Of a stretch of 64,000 bases of DNA, positions 1 to 10,884 are shown in pieces. This DNA is from Mycolicibacterium sp. P1-5 (GTDB taxonomy: Bacteria; Actinomycetota; Actinomycetes; Mycobacteriales; Mycobacteriaceae). Location: positions 238,888-302,887 of the forward strand of contig NZ_NPKT01000004.1 in the NCBI RefSeq assembly GCF_008329565.1, given 5' to 3'. How positions within the stretch are numbered: the stretch's first letter is position 1; each line of letters opens with the position of its first letter. The position numbers and the translations under genes are program-made. The notes beneath the pieces were generated by a model, which was not told the origin of the DNA, searched no databases, and was given only the letters and a program-made list of their open reading frames with translations.

Positions 1-144
1 CCGCGCCGCCGAACAAGATCGACGGCGGGCATGTCGGCTGCTCGAATGCTTCAATCTCGCTGTCGTCCACCTGCCCCACCCCGCACTGCGATGCCGAAGC
101 GTAGCACCGAAGCACCGGCCCAAGCACGGCTTGAGGACAAACGA
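1..144. other. Left-edge stretch without a supported gene
   Basis: I find no gene with a plausible start, ribosome binding site and conserved motifs here. Several frames stay open, but the sequence is short and GC-rich. It lies just beyond the tuf terminator on the minus strand. Confidence 0.4.
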
Positions 145-176
145 AAGCGGCGCCCACCCGAGGGTGAGCGCCGCTT
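145..176 (-). terminator. Rho-independent terminator after tuf
   Basis: Two 15-base arms (145-159 and 162-176) pair with one G-T wobble around a two-base loop. Read on the minus strand, the hairpin is followed by TTTCGTTTG. It lies 20 bases past the tuf stop codon and would end the str operon transcript. Confidence 0.75.
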
Positions 177-195
177 CGTGCGACTTGTACCTAGA

Positions 196-1386
196 TCACT
201 TGTGGATCTTGGTGACCCGGCCGGCGCCGACGGTGCGGCCACCTTCACGGATCGCGAAGCGCAGGCCCTCGTCCATGGCGACGGGCTGGATCAGCTTGAC
301 GGAGATGTCGGTGTTGTCACCGGGCATCACCATCTCGGTGCCCTCGGGGAGGGTCACCACGCCGGTCACGTCCGTGGTACGGAAGTAGAACTGCGGGCGG
401 TAGTTGTTGAAGAACGGCGTGTGGCGGCCGCCCTCGTCCTTCGACAGGATGTAGACGCTGCCGTCGAACTCGGTGTGCGGGGTGGTGGTGCCGGGCTTCA
501 CGACGACCTGGCCGCGCTCGACGTCCTCGCGCTTGACGCCACGAACCAGCAGACCGACGTTGTCACCTGCCTGGCCCTGGTCGAGCAGCTTGCGGAACAT
601 TTCCACACCGGTGACCGTGGTCTTGGTGACGGTCGGCTTGATACCGACGATTTCGACTTCCTCGTTCACATTGACCACGCCACGCTCGACGCGACCGGTG
701 ACCACGGTGCCGCGGCCGGTGATCGTGAAGACGTCCTCGACGGGCATCAGGAACGGCTTGTCGGTGTCGCGGACCGGGTCCGGGATCGACTCATCGACGG
801 CGTCCATCAGGTCCTCGACGGACTTGACCCACTTCGGGTCACCCTCGAGAGCCTTCAGCGCCGACACCTGGATGACGGGCGCGTCCTCGTCGAACTCCTG
901 AGCGGCCAGCAGCTCGCGGACCTCCAGCTCGACGAGCTCGAGGAGCTCCTCGTCGTCGACCATGTCGGCCTTGTTGAGCGCCACCAGGATGTAGGGGACG
1001 CCGACCTGGCGGGCGAGCAGCACGTGCTCACGGGTCTGCGGCATCGGACCGTCGGTGGCGGCGACCACCAGAATCGCGCCGTCCATCTGGGCGGCACCGG
1101 TGATCATGTTCTTGATGTAGTCAGCGTGACCGGGGGCGTCGACGTGTGCGTAGTGACGCTTCTCGGTCTGGTACTCCACGTGGGAGATGTTGATCGTGAT
1201 ACCGCGCTGACGCTCCTCGGGCGCGTTGTCGATCTGGTCGAATGCGCGCGATTCGTTCAACTCCGGGTACTTGTCGTGCAGAACCTTGGTGATTGCTGCA
1301 GTCAGCGTGGTCTTGCCGTGGTCAACGTGACCGATGGTCCCGATGTTGACGTGCGGCTTCGTCCGCTCGAACTTCGCCTTCGCCAC
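196..1386 (-). CDS. tuf: Elongation factor Tu
   Basis: This GTPase delivers aminoacyl-tRNA to the ribosomal A site. At 396 residues it has the usual bacterial length. The P-loop GHVDHGKT is near residues 19-26, followed by DAPGHADY (G3) and NKAD (G4), then the two beta-barrel domains, ending in VGAGRVTKI. The GTG start is supported by AGGAGG eight bases upstream. It is the last gene of the str operon, 84 bases after fusA, and is followed by a terminator hairpin. Confidence 0.98.
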   Translation of the reverse strand: MAKAKFERTKPHVNIGTIGHVDHGKTTLTAAITKVLHDKYPELNESRAFDQIDNAPEERQRGITINISHVEYQTEKRHYAHVDAPGHADYIKNMITGAAQMDGAILVVAATDGPMPQTREHVLLARQVGVPYILVALNKADMVDDEELLELVELEVRELLAAQEFDEDAPVIQVSALKALEGDPKWVKSVEDLMDAVDESIPDPVRDTDKPFLMPVEDVFTITGRGTVVTGRVERGVVNVNEEVEIVGIKPTVTKTTVTGVEMFRKLLDQGQAGDNVGLLVRGVKREDVERGQVVVKPGTTTPHTEFDGSVYILSKDEGGRHTPFFNNYRPQFYFRTTDVTGVVTLPEGTEMVMPGDNTDISVKLIQPVAMDEGLRFAIREGGRTVGAGRVTKIHK

Positions 1387-1470
1387 TTCTGTGTCCTCCT
1401 GGACTTGTTGGTGCTTGCTAAAGCAGTTTTGATGTTTTCAGTTGTGGTCCGCCAAGCCGGCGAGTCAGGG

Positions 1471-3573
<2,103 letters not shown>

Positions 3574-3658
3574 GGCTAAATTCCCACTCTTTCGCTTGCT
3601 TGGTTCGGTGTAGTCATTGCGCCGAGCGACCGCGACACTGTGGCCGCCGGCGGTGCAA

Positions 3659-4129
3659 TCACCAGCGGTAGTGCGCGAAGGCCCGGTTTGCTTCGGCCAT
3701 CTTGTGAACGTCCTCGCGTCGCTTCACAGCGGCGCCCAGACCGTTGCTCGCGTCGAGGAGTTCATTGGCGAGCCGCTCGATCATCGTCTTTTCGCGACGC
3801 TGCTTGGAGAAGCTGACCAGCCAACGCAAGGCCAGCGTGGTGGAGCGCTCGGGGCGAACCTCGACGGGGACCTGGTAGGTGGCGCCACCGACACGACGGC
3901 TGCGGACCTCGAGGGCCGGCTTGACGTTGTCCATCGCCCGCTTCAGCGTGACAACGGGATCCGTGCCGGTCTTCTCGCGAGCCTGCTCGAGTGCGCCGTA
4001 AACAATGCGCTCGGCCAGCGATTTCTTCCCGTCCAGGAGAACCTTGTTGACCAGCTGGGTGACCAGCTGGGACCCGTAGACCGGATCGTTGACCAGTGGA
4101 CGCTTGGGAGCGGGACCCTTGCGCGGCAT
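3659..4129 (-). CDS. rpsG: 30S ribosomal protein S7
   Basis: This small-subunit protein binds the 3' major domain of 16S rRNA. The 156 residues start [11 protein letters not shown] and include the [19 protein letters not shown] region, as expected for actinobacterial S7. Its ATG overlaps the rpsL stop codon (TGATG), implying translational coupling. In other bacteria S7 represses the str operon by binding its mRNA; no such site was identified here. Confidence 0.98.
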   Translation of the reverse strand: MPRKGPAPKRPLVNDPVYGSQLVTQLVNKVLLDGKKSLAERIVYGALEQAREKTGTDPVVTLKRAMDNVKPALEVRSRRVGGATYQVPVEVRPERSTTLALRWLVSFSKQRREKTMIERLANELLDASNGLGAAVKRREDVHKMAEANRAFAHYRW

Positions 4130-4503
4130 CAGCTCTTCTCCTTCTTCGCGCCGTAACGGCTACGGGCCTGCTTGCGGTTCTTGACGCCCTGGGTGTCCAG
4201 CGAGCCGCGAATGATCTTGTAACGCACACCGGGGAGGTCCTTCACACGACCACCGCGCACCAGCACCATGGAGTGCTCCTGCAGGTTGTGGCCTTCACCG
4301 GGGATGTAGGCGGTGACCTCGACGCCGGTCGTCAGCTTCACGCGCGCCACCTTGCGAAGCGCCGAGTTCGGCTTCTTCGGAGTGGTCGTGTACACGCGGG
4401 TGCACACGCCGCGGCGCTGCGGGCTGCCCTTGAGGGCCGCGGTCTTCACCTTCGCGACCTTGTCGGTGCGACCCTTGCGGACCAGCTGCTGAATGGTTGG
4501 CAT
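4129..4503 (-). CDS. rpsL: 30S ribosomal protein S12
   Basis: This 124-residue decoding-centre protein controls translational accuracy and is the streptomycin resistance locus. The motif [12 protein letters not shown] carries lysine at position 43. The segment [14 protein letters not shown] carries lysine at position 88. Both are the drug-susceptible residues. It is the first gene of the str operon. The sequence before the ATG has no strong Shine-Dalgarno sequence (GAGAGACAGAAAG only). Confidence 0.98.
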   Translation of the reverse strand: MPTIQQLVRKGRTDKVAKVKTAALKGSPQRRGVCTRVYTTTPKKPNSALRKVARVKLTTGVEVTAYIPGEGHNLQEHSMVLVRGGRVKDLPGVRYKIIRGSLDTQGVKNRKQARSRYGAKKEKS

Positions 4504-4706
4504 TTACCGGCTTTCTGTCTCTCGTGCGTCTTTCAACGTTCTTCAAGTCTCTGTACTGCAGTTTTAGCCCTGCCGCGTACCCCGCTGCCGGGCGTGTCGC
4601 ACACACCGCACACCGTCTGAATCCGATGCATACTGGACATGCGAATTGGCCCGGCGTGCGCGCATGCGTTCCCGCAAGCGCCCCTATCGGCCAGGCACGA
4701 GCCTCC

Positions 4707-4736
4707 ACGATACCAGGCGCGGGACGCCCCTCCAAA
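4707..4736 (-). promoter_or_regulatory. Candidate promoter for the str operon
   Basis: On the minus strand a TTTGGA -35-like hexamer and a TATCGT -10-like hexamer are separated by 18 bases. Transcription would start near 4700, leaving a leader of about 200 bases before rpsL. The rest of the 320-base gap between rpsL and the TetR gene shows no convincing gene or hairpin. This is pattern matching only. Confidence 0.3.
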
Positions 4737-4823
4737 CTCGGAGCACGGCCCCTTATTGCAGGTCAACGCCGCAATGGCGGTGCCGGTTCCCGACAACCCG
4801 GATATCGGGTGCCCGACGGGAGG

Positions 4824-5465
4824 TCAGTCGTGCGCTCCGCTGCGGTGGGCCATCCCCGAGGCCAGGCGCAGCACCATGTCCGAGAAAACGATGTCGGTGT
4901 CGACCATGTCCATCACGCCGGTCATCTCCAGCAGGACGAACCCGTGCAACGCCGCCCAGAACTCGAGCGAGGCATAGAACGCGTCATCCCCGTCCAGGCC
5001 GTAGGAGGCCAGCACCTCGATGACCGGCGCCGCTGCGGCGTACGTCGCGGCGGTGAACTCGGGATCGTCGCCGCCCAACGGCATCCGGGTGAACGCCGAG
5101 TAGCGGCCCGGGTGGTGGTGCGCGTAGCTGCGGTAGGCGCTGGCCATCGCGGTGACGGCGTCGTCGCGGGTGCGGCCCTGCCCGACGGTGGACAGCATCT
5201 GCAGGATGTCGTCGATGACGTGCATGCGAACGGTGCGCCGCAGATCTTCCAGGCTGTTGACGTGGTTGTAGAGCGACGGGCCCTTGGTGCCCAGCTGAGT
5301 GGCCAGCGCGTTGATCGTCAGACCGTCCCAGCCCTCGCGGTCCAAGAAGGTCAGCGCCGCATTGACGATGACCTCGCGGCTCAGCTTGGCGGACCTCGCC
5401 GACGACCGGTTTCCGGCGCGCGGCCGGTCGGCCGCAGAGTCCGGTCCCGGCTCAGATGTCATCAT
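4824..5465 (-). CDS. TetR family transcriptional regulator
   Basis: This is a predicted DNA-binding repressor of 213 residues. The N-terminal helix-turn-helix lies around residues 25-75 (VIVNAALTFLDREGWDGLTI, then LGTKGPSLYNHV). A TetR C-terminal ligand-binding domain follows, including EFWAALHGFVLLEMTG. The frame stays open upstream, but the ATGATG at 5465 is where the TetR similarity begins. It sits directly upstream of rpsL, as Rv0681 does in M. tuberculosis, and is divergent from the DUF3060 genes. Its ligand and targets are unknown. Confidence 0.9.
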   Translation of the reverse strand: MMTSEPGPDSAADRPRAGNRSSARSAKLSREVIVNAALTFLDREGWDGLTINALATQLGTKGPSLYNHVNSLEDLRRTVRMHVIDDILQMLSTVGQGRTRDDAVTAMASAYRSYAHHHPGRYSAFTRMPLGGDDPEFTAATYAAAAPVIEVLASYGLDGDDAFYASLEFWAALHGFVLLEMTGVMDMVDTDIVFSDMVLRLASGMAHRSGAHD

Positions 5466-5555
5466 GAGGCCCTTCGATGGTGGATCGACGAAGAACTCTA
5501 GTTGACCGAGCGGCCGCCACGTAGGCTCCAACTCGGGTTGGGTGGAAAGAGAGGC

Positions 5556-5948
5556 ATGTCGGTGAGCTGGGGACACCGCGGCTGCGCATTCGTCGCGACC
5601 TGCGTAGCCGCTCTGACGGCGGGGATCACCGGTACGGTCGCATCGCCGGTGGCGCACGCCAAGAACGGCGACACCCATATCGTCGGCGTCGGCATCGTGC
5701 AGACGGTCGACTGCAACGGCTCGACCTTGTTCATCAACGGCGCGGAAAATCAGATCACCGCGTTGGGCTCGTGCTGGGCCGTCACCACGCAGGGGTCGTC
5801 GAACACGGTGATCGCCGATAACGTCGTCAACGACATCACGGTCTACGGCTGGGACCAGACGGTTCTGTACAAGAGCGGCGAGCCATTCGTCCTCGACCGC
5901 GGCCGCGAGTTGGGAATGACGAACCGGATCGACCGCGTTCCGGCGTAA
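5556..5948 (+). CDS. Secreted DUF3060-like protein
   Basis: This is a protein of about 130 residues with an N-terminal signal peptide (AFVATCVAALTAGITGTVASP, likely cleaved after AHA). The mature part repeats short polar beta-strands (GSTLFINGAENQI, GSSNTVIADNV) typical of DUF3060, a family of unknown function. The ATG at 5556 has GAGAGG just upstream. It is followed 13 bases later by a second DUF3060 gene. In M. tuberculosis a comparable pair (Rv0679c/Rv0680c) lies beside the rpsL-linked TetR gene. Confidence 0.8.
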   Translation: MSVSWGHRGCAFVATCVAALTAGITGTVASPVAHAKNGDTHIVGVGIVQTVDCNGSTLFINGAENQITALGSCWAVTTQGSSNTVIADNVVNDITVYGWDQTVLYKSGEPFVLDRGRELGMTNRIDRVPA

Positions 5949-5961
5949 TCGCGAAGGACGG

Positions 5962-6366
5962 ATGCCGATGCACTCCCCCACAATGATCGCTGGGATCGGC
6001 GTTCTCGCCGCCCTCGCCGTGGCCGGCTGCGGATCGACCAGCAAGGAATCGCCGTCGCCGAGCGACACCGGGCGGAGCTCGGGAGCTCAGGTCGAGGTGG
6101 GCAACACCATCAACTACGGCTCGTTCGGCACGACCGCCGAGATCGATTGCGCCGACGGCAAGTCGCTGAATGTTGGCGGTTCGAACAACACGCTGACGGT
6201 CAAGGGGACCTGCGCGTCGGTGAACATCGGCGGCGCGGACAACAAGATCACCTTCAATCAGATCGACAGGGAACTGTCGGTCGTCGGCCTCAACAACACG
6301 ATCAATTACAAGGGCGAGCCGAAGGTGAACAACCTCGGTTCGGGCAACACCCTCAACAAGAGCTGA
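5962..6366 (+). CDS. DUF3060 lipoprotein
   Basis: This 134-residue protein begins with a lipoprotein signal ending in the lipobox LAVAGC, so it is probably acylated and anchored outside the membrane. The mature domain has Asn/Gly-rich repeats (GSNNTLTVKG, GADNKITF, GLNNTINYKG, GSGNTLNKS) that suggest a small beta-solenoid. It is a paralogue of the gene immediately upstream and shares its probable transcript. The function is unknown. The gene ends four bases before the convergent echA5. Confidence 0.85.
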   Translation: MPMHSPTMIAGIGVLAALAVAGCGSTSKESPSPSDTGRSSGAQVEVGNTINYGSFGTTAEIDCADGKSLNVGGSNNTLTVKGTCASVNIGGADNKITFNQIDRELSVVGLNNTINYKGEPKVNNLGSGNTLNKS

Positions 6367-6369
6367 GCG

Positions 6370-7131
6370 TCAGGCGCGCTCGCCGTGCCGGCCGGCGCCC
6401 TGCGCGAATCGCTGTGCGCCGGCGAGTGATTCGGCTGCGACCCGGGACAGGCTGCCGAACTCGAAATCGATGGCGTCAGCTTCGGATTGACCCCACTGGT
6501 TGAGCATCGACATTCGGTCCGAACGCAGACAGAGCTGGGGCAACTGCGCCAGCTCGGCGGCCAGCTCCTCGGCGGCCTGGCGGGCCTCCCCTTTCGGAAC
6601 CACCCGGTTGGCCAGGCCGATCGCCAGCGCCTCCTGGGCCCCGACAGCGCGACCGGTGAGAATCAGATCCATCGCCCGGCTGTGACCGATGAGCCTCGGC
6701 AGCCGCACCGTGCCCCCGTCGATCAGGGGAACTCCCCACCGGCGGCAGAACACCCCGAACACCGCGTCTTCCTCGGCCACCCGCAGGTCGCACCACAATG
6801 CCAGCTCGAGGCCGCCGGCGACCGCGTAGCCGCTGACCGCGGCGATCACCGGTTTGGACAGCTGCATGCGGCTGGGTCCCATCGGCCCGGGGCCCGTCCG
6901 ATGTGTGGGGTTGGTGTCGGAGGTACCGATGGCCTTGAGATCGGCTCCTGCACAGAAGGTTCCGTTGTCGCCGCACAGCACGGCCACCGATGCCGACTCG
7001 TCTTTGTCGAAGTCCTCGAAGGCCTCGAACAAGGCCATCGCAGTGGGACCGTTGACGGCGTTGCGGGCCTGCGGACGGTCGATGATCACCGTCGTCACCG
7101 CACCATTGCGCTCTACCCGGACTTCGTCCAT
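6370..7131 (-). CDS. echA5: Enoyl-CoA hydratase/isomerase family protein (EchA5-like)
   Basis: This 253-residue crotonase-fold protein probably hydrates or isomerises an acyl-CoA. The oxyanion-hole segments are visible as CAGADLKAI and VAGGLELALWCDLRVAEEDA. The start lies inside the end of the PaaX-like gene (19-base overlap), so translation is likely coupled. It is the last gene of fadE8-echA4-paaX-echA5. The symbol is given by position and length relative to M. tuberculosis Rv0675; the substrate is unknown. Confidence 0.88.
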   Translation of the reverse strand: MDEVRVERNGAVTTVIIDRPQARNAVNGPTAMALFEAFEDFDKDESASVAVLCGDNGTFCAGADLKAIGTSDTNPTHRTGPGPMGPSRMQLSKPVIAAVSGYAVAGGLELALWCDLRVAEEDAVFGVFCRRWGVPLIDGGTVRLPRLIGHSRAMDLILTGRAVGAQEALAIGLANRVVPKGEARQAAEELAAELAQLPQLCLRSDRMSMLNQWGQSEADAIDFEFGSLSRVAAESLAGAQRFAQGAGRHGERA

Positions 7132-7868
7132 TTCGCCTCCACCAGTCGTCCCTCATCCCGCCGCGCGACCAGCTCGGCGGCGAAGTCTGTGTAAGCCTGT
7201 CGAAGCTGCGCGCCCGGCCAGTGCGCCGGCAGCAGCTCGTTCGGCAGCACCGGATCGGTGAGCAAGTGCCGCACAATCGCGGCAGCGGCACGAAACCGTG
7301 CCGGAATGTCCTCGGCGGTGGCCATCTCGTCCAGCAACCGTTGGCCGGTGGCCGCCCACCTCGGCAGATCCCACAGCTGCCCGGTCAGCCCGGCCGGGTC
7401 GGCGTCACGGGCGCGCAGCACCCGCACCCGGTCGGCGATCTCGGTGGGCAGCTCGTGGTCGAGGTTGTCCGGACGCAGCCAGACCCCTTCTCGGATCTCA
7501 CCGAACCGCTTGATCTGCAGGGTGTTTCGCAGTGCGGCGCGAGCCCGGGCGCCCATGCCGACCGCGGTGATCACCAAGGTGACCCACTCGCCGTCCCAGT
7601 CCCGCGCGCGTGGATAGAGCGCATCGTCTTGACGGCGCTGGCGGTTCAGCAGCCGGTCGGACAACCGGTAGCCGTCATCGGAGCGCACCAGGTCACCGGC
7701 GGCCACCATGCGCGTCAGTGCCACCCGCAGGGTCTGCTCGCGAATGCCGAAATCCGCTGTCAGTTGCAGCAACTCCGCCGAGGTCGCCCATGCGGGGTGC
7801 GCGCCGAGCAAGACACTCAACACCACCGACCGCGCGGTCATCTTCGACAACGACTGCGGCACGCTCAC
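7113..7868 (-). CDS. PaaX family transcriptional regulator
   Basis: This 251-residue protein has the PaaX layout. An N-terminal winged helix (about residues 10-75, including REQTLRVALTRMVAAGDL) is followed by the PaaX central and C-terminal domains. Known family members repress aromatic or fatty acyl-CoA catabolism in response to acyl-CoA. Its GTG start overlaps the echA4 stop by four bases and its end overlaps echA5. It probably regulates its own operon. It corresponds to Rv0674 by position. Confidence 0.85.
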   Translation of the reverse strand: MSVPQSLSKMTARSVVLSVLLGAHPAWATSAELLQLTADFGIREQTLRVALTRMVAAGDLVRSDDGYRLSDRLLNRQRRQDDALYPRARDWDGEWVTLVITAVGMGARARAALRNTLQIKRFGEIREGVWLRPDNLDHELPTEIADRVRVLRARDADPAGLTGQLWDLPRWAATGQRLLDEMATAEDIPARFRAAAAIVRHLLTDPVLPNELLPAHWPGAQLRQAYTDFAAELVARRDEGRLVEAKWTKSG

Positions 7869-8773
7869 ACTCCCGAGGCGCGGCGCCCGTGATCGCCGAA
7901 CGGCTCATCGCGGTGGCGTACCGCCTCCCGGAATCCGTGCTCCCGCGCATCGGCCACGAACGCATGGCCCTCCGGGGTGTGGCGGGCGATCCCGTCGAAC
8001 ACTGTGCTGACCATCCGACTGGTCGCCACCCCCTGCTGATACAGCGCGGTGTTCATGGCGAGCTTCACCATGATCAACTGGTTGACCGGCACCGCGGCGA
8101 TGCGCTCGACGAGCCGTTCGGTGCGCTCGTCGAGGTCGGCCGCCTCCGGCGCCTCGACCGCGAGACCCCATTCGGCGGCCTGTGCGCCGGTGATGCAATC
8201 TCCGGTCAGCAGAAGGCGTTTGGCGCGCTGATCGCCGAGCCGGTGCGCCCACAGACCGGCGGCGGGAACGCCCCAGACGCGGGTGGGCGGATAGCCGATC
8301 TTGGCATCGGATGCCGCGATCACCTGGTCGGCGTGCAGCGCGATGTCGGTGCCGCCTGCCACGCAGTAGCCGTGAATCTTCACCACCGTCGGCTTGTCGG
8401 CGTGCATCAGGCTGGCGAAGCCGCGTACGAAGCGGCTCATCATCTGATAGTCGATCATCGGGTCCCACGGGCGGTCGGCCTTGTGGTTGACCGCCTGGGT
8501 CTTGCCGTCGAGCACGGTCCCCTGGCGGTCGCCGCCGCCCGCCGATGAGGAGCCGTCGGCGTAGGCGCCGAGGTCGAAACCGGCGCAGAAGCCCTCGCCA
8601 CGGCCGGACACCAGGATCACGTGCACGTTCGGATCGAGGTCGGCCCGCTCGACCAACGCTGCCAGCTCCAGCGGAGTCTCGGCGACGATCGCGTTGCCTT
8701 TGTCCGGCCGGTTGAACGTGATTCGCGCGACCCGGTCGGTGACCTCGTAGGTCATCGTCTTCAGGGTTTCCAT
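7865..8773 (-). CDS. echA4: Enoyl-CoA hydratase/isomerase family protein (EchA4-like)
   Basis: This 302-residue crotonase-fold enzyme begins METLKTMTYEVTDRVARITF. The family segments CAGFDLGAYA and VAGGTDIALHADQVIAA are present. The ATG at 8773 is chosen because GGAGAGGTGAC lies just upstream. An insertion (GSSSAGGGDRQG) follows the first oxyanion segment. It is positioned between fadE8 and the PaaX regulator, as in M. tuberculosis Rv0673. The precise reaction is unproven. Confidence 0.88.
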   Translation of the reverse strand: METLKTMTYEVTDRVARITFNRPDKGNAIVAETPLELAALVERADLDPNVHVILVSGRGEGFCAGFDLGAYADGSSSAGGGDRQGTVLDGKTQAVNHKADRPWDPMIDYQMMSRFVRGFASLMHADKPTVVKIHGYCVAGGTDIALHADQVIAASDAKIGYPPTRVWGVPAAGLWAHRLGDQRAKRLLLTGDCITGAQAAEWGLAVEAPEAADLDERTERLVERIAAVPVNQLIMVKLAMNTALYQQGVATSRMVSTVFDGIARHTPEGHAFVADAREHGFREAVRHRDEPFGDHGRRASGV

Positions 8774-8857
8774 GTCACCTCTCCTCGCGCGAGCAGACGT
8801 GACCTGCCCCAAAATTCGGCCTTTCCGGGCACTTTCGCGTCTCCTCGCGGAGGGACG

Positions 8858-10486
8858 TCATCCCTTCACCAGGCAGCGCTCGATGATCGGCGCGAGGTCC
8901 AGCCCGGCCGGCAACGTGCCGAACGCGCCGCCCCAGTTGCCGCCGACCCGGCTGGCCAGGAACGCCTCGGCGACCGCGGGATGGCCGTGGCGGACCAGCA
9001 GCGAACCCTGCAGTGCCACCGTGATGTCCTCGGCGATCTTGCGCGCGCGGTACTCGATGCCGTCGAGGTTCTCCAGCTCCGACCGCAATTCGGTCACATG
9101 GCTGTCCAGCCTGGCATCCTGGCCGGCGGTGGTGGCCAGTTCGTCGAAGAGCACACCGACGCACTCGGGCCGGGTTGCCATGGCGCGCAAGGTGTCCAGC
9201 GCACTGACATTGCCCGAGCCTTCCCAGATACCCATCAGCGGCGCTTCGCGGTAGAGCCGCGGCATGCCGGACTCCTCGACATAGCCATTGCCGCCCAGGC
9301 ATTCCATGGCCTCCGCGGCATGCGGGGTGGCGCGCTTGCACACCCAGTACTTGGCGGCGGCCAGGCCGATCCGTCGCAGCATCGCCTCGCGGTCGTCACC
9401 GCGAACCACGGCGTCGGTAGCCCCGGCCATCCGCATCGCGACGATGGTGGCGGCCTCGGCCTCGACCGCGAGGTCCGCGATCACGTTACGCATCAACGGC
9501 TGGTCGATCAGGTAGGCGCCGAAGGCTTTACGGTGTTGGGCGTGGTGCACGGCCCGGGTCAGGCCGCTGCGCATGCTGGTGGCACTGCCCAACGTGCAGT
9601 CCAGCCGCGTGAGGTTGACCATCTCGATGATGGTGGGCACGCCGCGGCCTTCTTCACCGACCAGCCACGCGATGGCGCCGTCGTATTCCACCTCGCTGGA
9701 GGCATTGGCGTGATTGCCGAGCTTGTCCTTCAAGCGCTGCAAGAACATTCGGTTCCGGGTCCCGTCGGGGAGCACCCGCGGCAGCATGAAGCAGCTCAAT
9801 CCTCCTGGCGCCTGAGCCAACACCAGGAAGATGTCGCTCATCGTCGCGGAGGTGAACCACTTGTGGCCGGTCAGGGTGTAGGTGCCGTCGGCGTTGGGGA
9901 CGGCCTGGGTGGTGCCGGCGCGGACGTCGGAACCGCCCTGCTTCTCGGTCATCGACATCCCCGCGGTGATGCCGGCCTTGGTGGCAGGCACCGTCAGCTC
10001 GGGGTCGTACCGGCGGCTGGTCAGCAGCGGCTCGTAGACGCCGGCCAGCTCGGGGTTGTGACGCAGTGCGGGTACGACGGCGTACGTCATCGAGATCGGA
10101 CACACGTGGCCGGGCTCAGGGGTCCACACCCCCATCTTGGCCGCGCGGACCACATGGGCGCCGGGACGGTCGTCGGCCCAGGGTGCAGCGTGCACACCGT
10201 GGGCGATGGCCGTCCGCATCAGCTCGTGATAGGCGGGGTCGTACTCGATCTCGTCGACGCGGTGGCCGTAGCCGTCATGGGTGTGCAGGATCGGCTGGTT
10301 GCGGTCGGCCAGCTCTCCCCAGCGCTGGGCCTGGGCGCTGCCGGCCAGCGCACCGAGCTCGGTGACCTCATCCACACCCCACTGGCCACCCTCGCGGATC
10401 AGCGCCTCGATCAGAACCGGCGAGCTGGCCGGGTTGTGGTCCACCAGCGGCGGGACCTGATTGGTGACGACATGCGTATCCGACAT
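8858..10486 (-). CDS. fadE8: Acyl-CoA dehydrogenase, AidB type (FadE8-like)
   Basis: This is a 542-residue FAD-dependent acyl-CoA dehydrogenase-like protein. The segment TEKQGGSDVRAG and the C-terminal ECLGGNGYVEESGMPRLYRE are characteristic of the AidB branch. Members of that branch are linked to isovaleryl-CoA-type oxidation or protection from alkylating agents. The ATG at 10486 gives the usual N-terminus MSDTHVVTNQVPPL. It heads the four-gene acyl-CoA operon. The 62-base AT-rich gap to the divergent cupin gene probably holds both promoters. Confidence 0.9.
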   Translation of the reverse strand: MSDTHVVTNQVPPLVDHNPASSPVLIEALIREGGQWGVDEVTELGALAGSAQAQRWGELADRNQPILHTHDGYGHRVDEIEYDPAYHELMRTAIAHGVHAAPWADDRPGAHVVRAAKMGVWTPEPGHVCPISMTYAVVPALRHNPELAGVYEPLLTSRRYDPELTVPATKAGITAGMSMTEKQGGSDVRAGTTQAVPNADGTYTLTGHKWFTSATMSDIFLVLAQAPGGLSCFMLPRVLPDGTRNRMFLQRLKDKLGNHANASSEVEYDGAIAWLVGEEGRGVPTIIEMVNLTRLDCTLGSATSMRSGLTRAVHHAQHRKAFGAYLIDQPLMRNVIADLAVEAEAATIVAMRMAGATDAVVRGDDREAMLRRIGLAAAKYWVCKRATPHAAEAMECLGGNGYVEESGMPRLYREAPLMGIWEGSGNVSALDTLRAMATRPECVGVLFDELATTAGQDARLDSHVTELRSELENLDGIEYRARKIAEDITVALQGSLLVRHGHPAVAEAFLASRVGGNWGGAFGTLPAGLDLAPIIERCLVKG

Positions 10487-10548
10487 GACACCACTGTTAC
10501 ATTTTTTCGACAATCGCACAAGATACGTAATATGGCAGGCTGGATGGC

Positions 10549-10884
10549 GTGAAGCCGAACTCCGTCGTCCACGCCGCCACCCAGTGGCTCGAACACCAAC
10601 CGGTGCCCGCCGAGCAGTGTCTCGGCGGTGAGCCGCGCACCGGGACAGCCGAACTCGGAAAGTTCGGCGGGCTCGCGGTCGGGGTGTGGGAGATGACGCC
10701 GGGCGTGATGCGCGATGTCGAGGCCGACGAAGTGTTCGTGGTGCTGTCTGGATCGGCGACCGTCGGATTCGAGGACGGCAGCCCGATGATCACGCTCAGT
10801 GCCGGTGATGTGGTGCGCCTGGCGAAGGGCACCAAAACGGTGTGGACGGTGACCGAGACGCTGCGGAAGATCTATCTGACCTAG
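10549..10884 (+). CDS. Small cupin-domain protein
   Basis: This 111-residue single-domain cupin begins at GTG. The beta-barrel pattern is visible (GVWEMTPGVMRDVEADEVFVVLSGSATVGFEDG, read as consecutive strands, then LSAGDVVRLAKGTKTVWTVTE). The metal-binding histidines of many cupins are missing here, so a binding rather than catalytic role is possible. It is divergent from fadE8. Its stop overlaps the lpqP stop on the opposite strand: the palindrome CTAG (10881-10884) ends both genes. Confidence 0.75.
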   Translation: MKPNSVVHAATQWLEHQPVPAEQCLGGEPRTGTAELGKFGGLAVGVWEMTPGVMRDVEADEVFVVLSGSATVGFEDGSPMITLSAGDVVRLAKGTKTVWTVTETLRKIYLT

